From: Shinella kummerowiae
GTDB taxonomy: Bacteria > Pseudomonadota > Alphaproteobacteria > Rhizobiales > Rhizobiaceae
Assembly: GCF_009827055.1 (NCBI RefSeq)
Contig: NZ_WUMK01000008.1
Location: forward strand, 329,088-393,087
Reading direction: 5' to 3'
DNA: 64,000 bases
Within the stretch, counting starts at the first letter, position 1. Every line of letters begins with the position of its first letter. Positions 26,955 through 34,755 of the stretch are shown piece after piece. The notes under the pieces are model-generated. The model saw nothing but the letters and a program-made list of their open reading frames with translations. It was not told the DNA's origin and did not search any database. The position numbers were made by a program, and so were the translations under genes.

Positions 26955-27689
26955 TCACGCCGCCGCCTCGCGGAAAGCGCCGATCACGGCCTCCGCGGCA
27001 CCGATCGCGTCGGGCGTGCCGACGGTGATCCAGTGACCGTCCAGCGTGATGCCGTACAGTCGGCCTTTTTCGATCGCCCGGTCGAAATAGATGTTGAGGT
27101 TGAAGGCATCGTCGGGCGCGTCGTCCAGCAGCGCCGGCATCATGGCGATGGCGCCGGCATAGACGTACGGCGTGCCGTCACCGTCCTTGTAGCGCTTCAG
27201 CCGCCCCGCCGCGTCCATGGAAAAATCCTTCTTGCCGTTGTGACCGGTGGTCTCTTCCAGCGTCACGCAGAGCATGAGCATGTCCATGCTCGCGGGATCG
27301 AAGGTCTCCGCCAGCCGGGTGAGATTGCTCGGCCGTCCCGGCGTCTCGCCGATCCAGAACAGGTCGGCATTCATCACGAGCACAGGATCCCGGCCAAGCA
27401 GCTTCAGGCCCTTTGCGAGCCCACCGCCCGAATTCATCAGGCCATCGGTTTCGTCGGAGAGAATGATCTGCGGCTCGGTGCGGTTTGCGAGATGTGCCGT
27501 CATCTGGTCGGCGAAATGGTGCACATTGACGACGGCGCGCTTCACGCCGGCTTCGGCCAGCGCGTCGAGCCCATAGTCGATCATCGCCTTCCCGGCGATC
27601 GGCACCAGCGGTTTCGGCATGGTGTCGGTGATGGGGCGCAGGCGCGTTCCAAGGCCGGCGGCCAGCACCATGGCGTCTTCGATTGTCAT
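26955..27689 (-). CDS. murU: MurU-like nucleotidyltransferase (MurNAc-1-phosphate uridylyltransferase)
   Basis: A 244-residue sugar-1-phosphate nucleotidyltransferase. The N-terminus MVLAAGLGTRLRPITD with MPKPLVPIAGK is the nucleotide-binding signature; VMNADLFWIG carries the metal-binding Asp. In Pseudomonas and Caulobacter, MurU makes UDP-MurNAc from the product of the kinase AmgK, bypassing de novo MurA/MurB. The gene directly upstream encodes an AmgK-like domain with a 13-base gap, which strongly supports this role over other transferases. The ATG at 27689 is chosen since earlier ATGs lie inside the upstream gene. Confidence 0.85.
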   Translation of the reverse strand: MTIEDAMVLAAGLGTRLRPITDTMPKPLVPIAGKAMIDYGLDALAEAGVKRAVVNVHHFADQMTAHLANRTEPQIILSDETDGLMNSGGGLAKGLKLLGRDPVLVMNADLFWIGETPGRPSNLTRLAETFDPASMDMLMLCVTLEETTGHNGKKDFSMDAAGRLKRYKDGDGTPYVYAGAIAMMPALLDDAPDDAFNLNIYFDRAIEKGRLYGITLDGHWITVGTPDAIGAAEAVIGAFREAAA

Positions 27690-27702
27690 CGCATACTCGC
27701 GC

Positions 27703-29199
27703 TTATGATTCGGTCGCGAGGATTCCAGCCTTTTCGCACCAGTCGCGCAAGGGGGCGAGGTCGGGATGACCAAGCGCGCGCGTGAGATTGCGGAAGGTGC
27801 GCGGCATGTGGCGCATATAGGCCGGCTTGCCGTCGCGCTGCATCAGCCGCACCCAGAGGCCGATGAGCTTGCAGTTGCGCTGTGCGGCCATGACATGCCA
27901 GTCGCGCAGGAAGCGCGTCCTGTCGAAGCCGGCGTCTTTTTCGCGTAGCGCAAGGTAGTGCTCAAGCACCTCGTCCGCCACACCGTCCGGCATGTCGACA
28001 CGGGCATCCTGCACCAGCGAGGCGACGTCATAGGCGGAGGGACCGATCATCGCATCCTGGAAATCGATGATGCCGACCCGGTCGGTGCCGGTCGCCTCCG
28101 GACGCCAGATGATGTTCGGCGAATGGAAGTCGCGCAGCAGCAGATTGTGTTCGGCGTCGGCAAGGCTTTCGATCAGCCCATCCCAGATCGCGATATAGTC
28201 GCGCCGCTCCTCATCGCTTGCAGGCCGGCCGCGTTTCCACGGCAGATACCAGTCGGTGAGCAGGCTCACCTCGATCTGCATGGCGTCGCGGTCGAAATCC
28301 GGCACATGATGGACGATACCGTCGGCCACCGGCAGATCGCGTTCGAAGGCTTGCCCGTGCATGCGCGCAAGGCAGGCGGCGCTTTCGCGGTAGCGTTCGG
28401 CGATTGGCACGCCATCGGCGTCGAGCACACCCTCGGTGCCGAGGTCCTCGATCAGCAGGATGCCCTGCGCGATGTCGATGTCGTAGATCGCCGGCGCGCG
28501 AAGACCGCGGGAGACGAGATATCTGCCGATCGCGATGAACGGCTGCACGTCTTCGGCGATATGCGCGATCTGCTGATAATATTTGCCCTTGGCAAGGATC
28601 GGCCCCGGTGTGTGTCGCGGCGCATCCATCAGGACGAGGCGTTTTTCACCCGCGTAGATATGCTCATAGGCGCGAACGGACGCATCGCCCGTCAGGTGGC
28701 GCCGTGTGGCGTTGTCATAGCCGGCCTTGTCGAGGAAGGCACGGATCGCCAGCGAGCGTCGAATCCGGCTAAGTGCCGCCGCCGGCCCGTCGATCGCGAC
28801 GCGACGACCATCCCCCTCATGCACGAAGCGCAGCGTGATCCCGTCCGTCGGCAACGCGCCAAAACCCTTTTCCGGCCATTCGACAAGGCAGATGCCGTCG
28901 GCGAGCGCTTCGTCGAAGCCGAGTTCGTCGATCTCGGCGGCGTCGGCGATGCGGTAGAGGTCGAAATGGGCGACCGGGATGCGCAGATCGTAGCTCTGCA
29001 CCAGCGTGAAGGTCGGGCTCGGCACTTCCAGCAGGGCATCGTCCGCGATGGCGCGGATCACGGCCCGGGCGAAGGTCGACTTGCCGGCACCGAGATCGCC
29101 ATGCAGCGCAACATAGTCGCCGCGCTTCAGCGCCAGCGCCATATCCTCGCCGAAGCGGATGGTTGCGGCGTCGTCGGCGAGAAAGATCTCGAGCGACAT
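27703..29199 (-). CDS. TsaE - AmgK fusion (tRNA t6A ATPase plus anhydro-sugar kinase)
   Basis: A 498-residue two-domain protein. Residues 1-150 are TsaE, the ATPase of the tRNA t6A37 complex, with Walker A GDLGAGKST (34-42), SPTFTLVQSY and VEWPEKG. Residues 165-498 are an aminoglycoside-phosphotransferase fold like AmgK, with catalytic Asp357 in LLLRDFHSPN and metal-binding Asp379 in GIIDFQDA. AmgK phosphorylates MurNAc or GlcNAc at C1, feeding the MurU encoded next. The fusion is known in alphaproteobacteria. Why tRNA modification and wall recycling share a chain is not understood. Confidence 0.92.
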   Translation of the reverse strand: MSLEIFLADDAATIRFGEDMALALKRGDYVALHGDLGAGKSTFARAVIRAIADDALLEVPSPTFTLVQSYDLRIPVAHFDLYRIADAAEIDELGFDEALADGICLVEWPEKGFGALPTDGITLRFVHEGDGRRVAIDGPAAALSRIRRSLAIRAFLDKAGYDNATRRHLTGDASVRAYEHIYAGEKRLVLMDAPRHTPGPILAKGKYYQQIAHIAEDVQPFIAIGRYLVSRGLRAPAIYDIDIAQGILLIEDLGTEGVLDADGVPIAERYRESAACLARMHGQAFERDLPVADGIVHHVPDFDRDAMQIEVSLLTDWYLPWKRGRPASDEERRDYIAIWDGLIESLADAEHNLLLRDFHSPNIIWRPEATGTDRVGIIDFQDAMIGPSAYDVASLVQDARVDMPDGVADEVLEHYLALREKDAGFDRTRFLRDWHVMAAQRNCKLIGLWVRLMQRDGKPAYMRHMPRTFRNLTRALGHPDLAPLRDWCEKAGILATES

Positions 29200-29208
29200 G
29201 ATGACTTC

Positions 29209-31821
29209 CTATTCCGCCGCCGCAAACGACGTCATCGTCGCGGAAGGCAGGCGCACGGCGACATCCGTGCCGCGACCCTCGTGGCTGTCGATCGTGACAG
29301 TGCCGTGATGCAGGCTGACGAAGCTTTCGACGATGGAAAGGCCAAGCCCCGCGCCGCCGTGGCGGCCGTGGCTCTCGAAGCGATCGAACACCGTCTTCAG
29401 CACATCCTGCGGAATGCCCGGCCCGCGATCGGACACGGTGAAGACGAGATCGCTGCCCTCGCGCCAGCATTTGAGCCCGATGGCGCTGCCTTCCGGCGCA
29501 AAGTTCGCGGCATTGCTGAGCAGCTTGATGAGGATCTGCTTCAGGCGCTGCTGGTCGGCGACGATGGTGCCGAGATTGTCGGGCGCTACGATCTCCAGCG
29601 TCACCTGGGCGTCATGCAGGCGGTCGGCGAACTGCATCGACACGTCGTCGAGCAGGTCCGTCAGGTTGATCTCGCTATAGTCGAGTTCCATGATGCCGGC
29701 GTCGACGGTGGCGAGGTCGAGAATGTCGTTGACGATGGTCAGCAGCACGGCCGAGGAGGTCGCGATGTGGTCGACATATTCCGATTGCCGGTCGTTCAGC
29801 TCGCCCATGGTCGGCGTCTTCAGAAGGTCCGCAAAGCCGATGATGTTGGTCAGCGGCGAGCGCAGCTCATAGGAGACGTGCTGGACGAAGTCGTTCTTCA
29901 ACGCGTCCGCCTTGCGCAACGCCTCGTTCTTTTCCGTCAGGGCGCGGCTGACGCGCACGCTGTCGGTGACGTTGACGAAGGTCAGCATCGTCTGGGCGTT
30001 GGAAAGCGGAATGACGGCGAAATCGAGGATCAGGCCGGTGCGCAGCTCCAGCACGCCCTGACAGGACGGGCGTTCGTCGTCGAAGCTGGTGATGATATGC
30101 GCAAAGCGCTTCCAGCCGTCCGGCTTGTCGTAGGAGACCGCACAGGCCTGTTCGATGGCGCGGATATGCGTGCCGGATTTCACCTCGGCCTCGCTGATGC
30201 CCCAGAGCGCGCGGAAGGCCGGGTTGGACAGCCGGATGCGCCCGTCCGGGCTGAACACCGCGACCCCTTCGGCGAGATGATCGATCGTCTCGTCCTGCAC
30301 CTGCACCAGCGTGTTGTAGCGGGTTTCGAGATCGACCTTTTCGGTCAGGTTTTCGAACACCCAAGTGGCGCCGCCCTGCGGGCGCGCGGTCGCGAAGACG
30401 CGCAGCGTCTGGCCGTTGGGCAGATGCCAGAGGTCGGTCTGGGTCTCGATCGCGCGGTAGACGGAAAGGGCCGCGTCCTTCCACTGTTTCCAGTTCAGCT
30501 GCTCGGGCAGCTTGCCGCCGGCGCGCAGCTTGTCGAGCAGCTCGCCATTGCCCGGCTTGCTTTCGAGGAAAGCCGTCTCGATCTCCCACATGCGCTGGAA
30601 GGCCTGGTTGTAGAATTGCAGGCGCTGTTCACCGTCGAAGATCGCCACCGGCGTCGCCAGATGGTCGAGCGTCTCGGCATGGCTCTTCAGCGTGCGCACG
30701 AGTTCCTCACGCACGGCCTCGATATCGGAAATGTTGACGGCGATGCCGGCCGAACCCGTCGCACTCTTCGCATCGACGACGTCGAAGAAGCTGCGGTTGC
30801 CGTGCACGACGGTCGAGACCTTGTCGCGGAACGGCGCATCATAGGTGCTGGCGGCGCGGATTTTTTCGCGCGCGATGGTCGGCAGCAGTTCGCGTCCCTC
30901 GTGGACGGCGCTGGCCGCGTCCTTCGCCTCAACGGCCTCGGCATAGGCCTCGTTGACCCAGGCAAGCGATCCATCGCCGGCGCGCTGCCAGACGGGCAGG
31001 TCGATCTGGTCGAGCAGGCCCTGCAACGTGGTGAGCGCCTGAACCAGCCGGTCGCGCTCGAGCTTCAGCTCGGCAGCTTCCGCACGAAGGTTGTTGAGGG
31101 CGACGAAGCGCACGAAGGCCTGTCCGCCGGAGACGCGGCCCTGTGCCTCGACCACCTCGTCCCGCGTGGTCTCGATGATGAGGTCGAAACTCTGCGCCTG
31201 CGAGCGCAGCCGCTCCACGGCGCGCTCGATATCGGCGGCCGAATTGGGCTTCAGCCAGCGGCCGAAGGCCAGGAAATCACGGTCGGCCTGCGGCGCGCCG
31301 GTTTCTGCCGGCAACTGGCCGAGGAATTCCGGCTTGTCGGAAAGGCCGTCCCACACGACGATGCGCCGGTCCTTGTCGCCGATCAGCGCCTGAAGGCGCG
31401 AGACGTTGTGGCGGGCGTCGGCAAGGCTGGCCTTCAGCGCGCGGCTTTCCGTTTCCATGCGACCGCGCTGGCGGATCATCCAGATGGCGGAAACCATCGC
31501 CGCCGACATCACGCCGAGCAGCATGGAAATGGTGACGATTTCGGCGGTGGCAAGATAGGGGCCAGCGGCATGGGCCGGGCTGGCAACAGACGCCAGCGCC
31601 GAGCCGGCCGTCAGTATCGAAACGAGACGGCGCCTGCCGCTCGTAAACCATCCGTTAACCATAAATTTTTGTTGCGCAAGCGAATGCGCCGTATCCCGCT
31701 CCTGCATGGCGAAAGCCTGCCTGGAACGGCCTCGTTTCAATTCCGACATCATCCCCGGTATGTCTCCGTCCGTTTGCCGCCTGATCGACAAGACATCCCA
31801 TCCGGCGCGTAAGGTCCGCAT
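29209..31821 (-). CDS. divL: DivL-type PAS-containing histidine kinase-like cell-cycle regulator
   Basis: An 870-residue protein with an N-terminal membrane segment (about 89-115), two or more PAS-like regions (about 265-370, 385-490 and 510-620), a dimerisation helix and an HATPase domain. In the H-box HVSYELRSPL the phosphate-accepting histidine is replaced by Tyr651 (codon 29869-29871), the hallmark of DivL. ATP-binding motifs are present: LLSNAANFAPEG, DRGPGIP and GGAGLGLSIVESF. DivL controls CckA and thereby CtrA with DivK. The start is uncertain: ATGs at 31752 and 31707 are alternatives, so residue numbers may shift. It begins the divL-tsaE/amgK-murU row. Confidence 0.9.
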   Translation of the reverse strand: MRTLRAGWDVLSIRRQTDGDIPGMMSELKRGRSRQAFAMQERDTAHSLAQQKFMVNGWFTSGRRRLVSILTAGSALASVASPAHAAGPYLATAEIVTISMLLGVMSAAMVSAIWMIRQRGRMETESRALKASLADARHNVSRLQALIGDKDRRIVVWDGLSDKPEFLGQLPAETGAPQADRDFLAFGRWLKPNSAADIERAVERLRSQAQSFDLIIETTRDEVVEAQGRVSGGQAFVRFVALNNLRAEAAELKLERDRLVQALTTLQGLLDQIDLPVWQRAGDGSLAWVNEAYAEAVEAKDAASAVHEGRELLPTIAREKIRAASTYDAPFRDKVSTVVHGNRSFFDVVDAKSATGSAGIAVNISDIEAVREELVRTLKSHAETLDHLATPVAIFDGEQRLQFYNQAFQRMWEIETAFLESKPGNGELLDKLRAGGKLPEQLNWKQWKDAALSVYRAIETQTDLWHLPNGQTLRVFATARPQGGATWVFENLTEKVDLETRYNTLVQVQDETIDHLAEGVAVFSPDGRIRLSNPAFRALWGISEAEVKSGTHIRAIEQACAVSYDKPDGWKRFAHIITSFDDERPSCQGVLELRTGLILDFAVIPLSNAQTMLTFVNVTDSVRVSRALTEKNEALRKADALKNDFVQHVSYELRSPLTNIIGFADLLKTPTMGELNDRQSEYVDHIATSSAVLLTIVNDILDLATVDAGIMELDYSEINLTDLLDDVSMQFADRLHDAQVTLEIVAPDNLGTIVADQQRLKQILIKLLSNAANFAPEGSAIGLKCWREGSDLVFTVSDRGPGIPQDVLKTVFDRFESHGRHGGAGLGLSIVESFVSLHHGTVTIDSHEGRGTDVAVRLPSATMTSFAAAE

Positions 31822-31884
31822 CTCAACGCCGAATCAACTGCTTAACGATACTTGTTTACCGAATCGTCGGGAAGGGACGGGCCC

Positions 31885-31923
31885 AAAAAAGAGGCGGCAC
31901 GCCTTGTCAAGCGCACCGCCTCT
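31885..31923 (-). terminator. Terminator of ahcY
   Basis: On the minus strand AGAGGCGG and CCGCCTCT (31916-31923 and 31890-31897) enclose an 18-base partly paired loop and are followed by six T residues. It lies 27 bases after the ahcY stop. Confidence 0.85.
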
Positions 31924-31950
31924 AGATGTTGTGGATAATCCGGGTAAGGA

Positions 31951-33351
31951 TCAGTACCTGTAGTGCTCAGCCTTGAACGGACCCGTCGTCGTCACGCCGA
32001 TATAGCCGGCCTGTTCGTCGGAAAGTTCGGTCAGCTTGGCGCCGAGCTTGGCGAGGTGCAGGCGCGCGACCTTCTCGTCGAGCTGCTTGGGCAGGACATA
32101 GACCTCGTTCTTGTAGGCATCACCCTTGGTGAAGAGTTCGATCTGCGCCAGAACCTGGTTCGAGAACGAGGCGGACATCACGAAGGACGGGTGGCCGGTG
32201 GCGTTGCCGAGGTTGAGCAGGCGGCCTTCCGACAGCAGGATCATGCGGTTGCCCTTCGGGAACTCGATCATGTCGACCTGCGGCTTGATGTTGGTCCACT
32301 TGAAATTGCGCAGCGACGCGACCTGGATCTCGTTGTCGAAGTGGCCGATATTGCCGACGATCGCCATGTCCTTCATCTCGCGCATATGGTCGACGCGGAT
32401 GACGTCCTTGTTGCCGGTCGTCGTGATGAAGATGTCGGCCGACGAGACGACGTCTTCGAGCTGCACGACTTCAAAACCGTCCATGGCGGCCTGGAGGGCG
32501 CAGATCGGATCGATTTCCGTGACTTTTACGCGGGCGCCGGCACCTTTGAGCGATGCGGCCGAACCCTTGCCGACGTCACCGTAACCGCAGACGACGGCGA
32601 CCTTGCCGGCCATCATCACGTCGGTGCCGCGACGGATGCCGTCGACCAGCGATTCCTTGCAGCCGTACTTGTTGTCGAATTTCGACTTGGTGACCGAATC
32701 GTTGACATTGATCGCCGGGAAGGGCAGCAGGCCCTTCTGCTGCAGCTGGTAGAGACGGTTGACGCCGGTCGTCGTCTCTTCGGTGACACCCTGGATGGCG
32801 TCGCGCTGCTTGGTGAACCAGCCGGGCGTTGCGGCGAGGCGCTTCTTGATCTGTGCGAAGAGGATTTCCTCTTCTTCCGAACCGGGGTTCGACAGCACGT
32901 TCTCGCCGGCTTCGGCGCGGGCGCCGAGCAGGATGTACATGGTGGCGTCGCCGCCATCGTCGAGGATCATGTTGGAGAGGCCGCCATCGGCCCACTGGAA
33001 GATCTTGTCGGTGTAGTCCCAGTATTCCGTCAGCGTCTCGCCCTTCACGGCATAGACCGGGATGCCGGCGGCGGCGATCGCGGCGGCTGCGTGGTCCTGC
33101 GTGGAGAAGATGTTGCACGAGGCCCAGCGCACGTCGGCGCCGAGTGCGACCAGCGTCTCGATGAGGACGGCGGTCTGGATGGTCATGTGCAGCGAGCCGG
33201 TGATGCGTGCGCCCTTGAGCGGCTTGGATGCGCCGAACTCTTCGCGGCAGGCCATCAGGCCCGGCATTTCGGTTTCGGCGATCTGAATTTCCTTGCGGCC
33301 GAAATCGGCAAGCGCGATATCGGCGACGTGGTAGTCCTTCGTGGTGGTCAT
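31951..33351 (-). CDS. ahcY: S-adenosylhomocysteine hydrolase
   Basis: A 466-residue cytosolic enzyme that splits S-adenosylhomocysteine into adenosine and homocysteine, keeping methylation reactions running. Landmarks are [12 protein letters not shown], the [13 protein letters not shown] active-site stretch with the catalytic Lys, the NAD fold [13 protein letters not shown], and the C-terminal end AEHYRY. The insert typical of long bacterial forms is present. GGAG lies upstream of the start and a perfect 24-bp palindrome lies 68 bases upstream. Confidence 0.97.
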   Translation of the reverse strand: MTTTKDYHVADIALADFGRKEIQIAETEMPGLMACREEFGASKPLKGARITGSLHMTIQTAVLIETLVALGADVRWASCNIFSTQDHAAAAIAAAGIPVYAVKGETLTEYWDYTDKIFQWADGGLSNMILDDGGDATMYILLGARAEAGENVLSNPGSEEEEILFAQIKKRLAATPGWFTKQRDAIQGVTEETTTGVNRLYQLQQKGLLPFPAINVNDSVTKSKFDNKYGCKESLVDGIRRGTDVMMAGKVAVVCGYGDVGKGSAASLKGAGARVKVTEIDPICALQAAMDGFEVVQLEDVVSSADIFITTTGNKDVIRVDHMREMKDMAIVGNIGHFDNEIQVASLRNFKWTNIKPQVDMIEFPKGNRMILLSEGRLLNLGNATGHPSFVMSASFSNQVLAQIELFTKGDAYKNEVYVLPKQLDEKVARLHLAKLGAKLTELSDEQAGYIGVTTTGPFKAEHYRY

Positions 33352-33418
33352 GGAGGTCTCCAGCCTTCTGGCTTTTGGTGATGGCGCTTCCTATCAGGAA
33401 ACGCCAGCTGGAGCAACC

Positions 33419-33442
33419 GGATATAAAGAAGTCTTTATATCC
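33419..33442. promoter_or_regulatory. Perfect palindromic operator upstream of ahcY
   Basis: GGATATAAAGA-AG-TCTTTATATCC has 11-bp arms with no mismatch. It is AT-rich in a GC-rich background. An ArsR-type regulator (SahR class) is known to control methionine-cycle genes through similar AT-rich palindromes in proteobacteria; assignment to that protein is inference. A partial half-site TTATATC follows at 33443-33449. Confidence 0.65.
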
Positions 33443-33459
33443 TTATATCAATGGTTGGT

Positions 33460-33732
33460 TTACATTTCTTCGCCGAAACGATCGGCAATCAGTGCGTCCA
33501 GCGCATCGAGCACCTGCTGCGCCTGGGCGCCCGTCGCGGTGACGAAGACGCTGCATCCGGGGCTCGCGGCCAGCATCATCAGGCCCATGATCGAGGTGCC
33601 GCCCACTGTCATGCCGTCCTTGGAAACGGTCACTTCCGCGTCGTAGCCATCCACCGTCTGGACGAATTTTGCCGAGGCGCGGGCATGAAGACCGCGTTTG
33701 TTGATGATGAGAAGCTCTTTCGAGACGGTCAT
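33460..33732 (-). CDS. HPr phosphocarrier protein (nitrogen-type PTS)
   Basis: A 90-residue phosphocarrier. The phosphorylated residue is His16 in KRGLHARAS, and the regulatory serine is Ser47 in GGTSIMGLMML, which HprK can modify. Rhizobia lack most sugar-specific PTS permeases, so HPr here works in a regulatory relay from PtsP to the EIIA encoded just upstream. It follows the EIIA gene with a 15-base gap. Confidence 0.94.
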   Translation of the reverse strand: MTVSKELLIINKRGLHARASAKFVQTVDGYDAEVTVSKDGMTVGGTSIMGLMMLAASPGCSVFVTATGAQAQQVLDALDALIADRFGEEM

Positions 33733-33747
33733 GGACGGCGGGGAACC

Positions 33748-34149
33748 CTATTTGCCGCTGAGCACGCGGCTGGCCACGTTGATATATTTGCGGCCTGCCT
33801 CGGAGGCATCGATCAGCGCCTTTTCCATGTTGTTCTCGCCGCGGATGCCGGCGAGCTTGATCAGCATGGGCAGGTTGACGCCGGCGATCACCTCGATGCC
33901 GTTGCCGGTCATGACGGAAATCGCAAGGTTCGAAGGCGTGCCGCCGAACATGTCGGTGAGGATGATGACGCCATGGCCCTGATCGGCTTTCTGGACGGCT
34001 TCCAGGATGTCCTGGCGGCGCTGGTCCATGTCGTCCTCGGGGCCGATGCAGACGGTCTCGATCGCCTTTTGCGGACCGACCACATGTTCAAGGGCGTGCC
34101 GGAATTCCTCCGCCAGCTTGCCATGGGTGACAAGCACCAGTCCGATCAT
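33748..34149 (-). CDS. PTS EIIA domain protein, mannose (ManX) family
   Basis: A 133-residue EIIA-Man-like protein with the phosphorylation site His9 in LVLVTHGKLAEEF and LTDMFGGTPSN later. No EIIB, EIIC or EIID partner is nearby, so it is a regulatory rather than transporting component. It lies between hprK and the HPr gene, a fixed order in alphaproteobacteria. Confidence 0.93.
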   Translation of the reverse strand: MIGLVLVTHGKLAEEFRHALEHVVGPQKAIETVCIGPEDDMDQRRQDILEAVQKADQGHGVIILTDMFGGTPSNLAISVMTGNGIEVIAGVNLPMLIKLAGIRGENNMEKALIDASEAGRKYINVASRVLSGK

Positions 34150-34299
34150 CAGCAGTCGCTCCAGTTTCCCAACTCAAAACGAACGGCGAATACCGCAATG
34201 CAGCAATTCCGTCCACCGTTGGGGTGGCCATCATGTCAATGAAAAGGCCAAGTGCAAGCCCAAAATGGCCGATTTCGTGTTTTCCCGGGGCTTTTGACG

Positions 34300-34755
34300 T
34301 CAACTTTTCAGGATTTCCGGGTGGAGTATGGTCAATGTCGAAAAGGCCGAGCAACCCGGAAAGAGCGGCAGCCGGGTCAAGGGCAGAAAGAGCGACGGCA
34401 GGACCTCGATGGTTTCGCCTTCCGGCGGCAGGCGCTCGGCAAAAGGCGGCTCGATCGGCCGGATCGCCCGCTCCAACACGGCGCTGTCGATCGTCTCCAT
34501 CTTGACGATGCCGGCGCCACGCAGTTCGGCGAGCCCGGCGATGCTGGCTGGTGCGCGGGAGACCAGGTGGCCATCCACGGGCGACAGCAGAACCTGATCG
34601 TCGCTGACCAGCGCGGCAGACAGGCCACGGGCGCGCGCCTCGACAATGCAATGCAGCGCGATGGCGCTTTTGCCCGCTCCGGACGGGCCGACGAACAGAT
34701 ACCCCCTTGTGCCGATCACGATCGCCGTCCCGTGCACATTGGAGCCCGTGGTCAT
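34300..34755 (-). CDS. hprK: HPr kinase/phosphorylase, short form
   Basis: A 151-residue protein corresponding only to the C-terminal kinase half of Firmicute HprK (about 310 residues). Walker A is GPSGAGKSA (23-31), VSDDQVLL holds the conserved Asp pair, and SRAPASIAGLAELRG follows. It should phosphorylate Ser47 of HPr. Its ATG overlaps the chvG stop by four bases, coupling PTS control to the ChvG/ChvI operon. The missing N-terminal domain is the alphaproteobacterial norm. Confidence 0.93.
   Translation of the reverse strand: MTTGSNVHGTAIVIGTRGYLFVGPSGAGKSAIALHCIVEARARGLSAALVSDDQVLLSPVDGHLVSRAPASIAGLAELRGAGIVKMETIDSAVLERAIRPIEPPFAERLPPEGETIEVLPSLFLPLTRLPLFPGCSAFSTLTILHPEILKS

Noticed and set aside
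27958..31812. A 1284-codon plus-strand open frame opposite tsaE-amgK and divL
   Set aside because: Both real genes on the other strand have catalytic motifs in order. The long frame has low-complexity composition and no domain; it is a codon-bias shadow.
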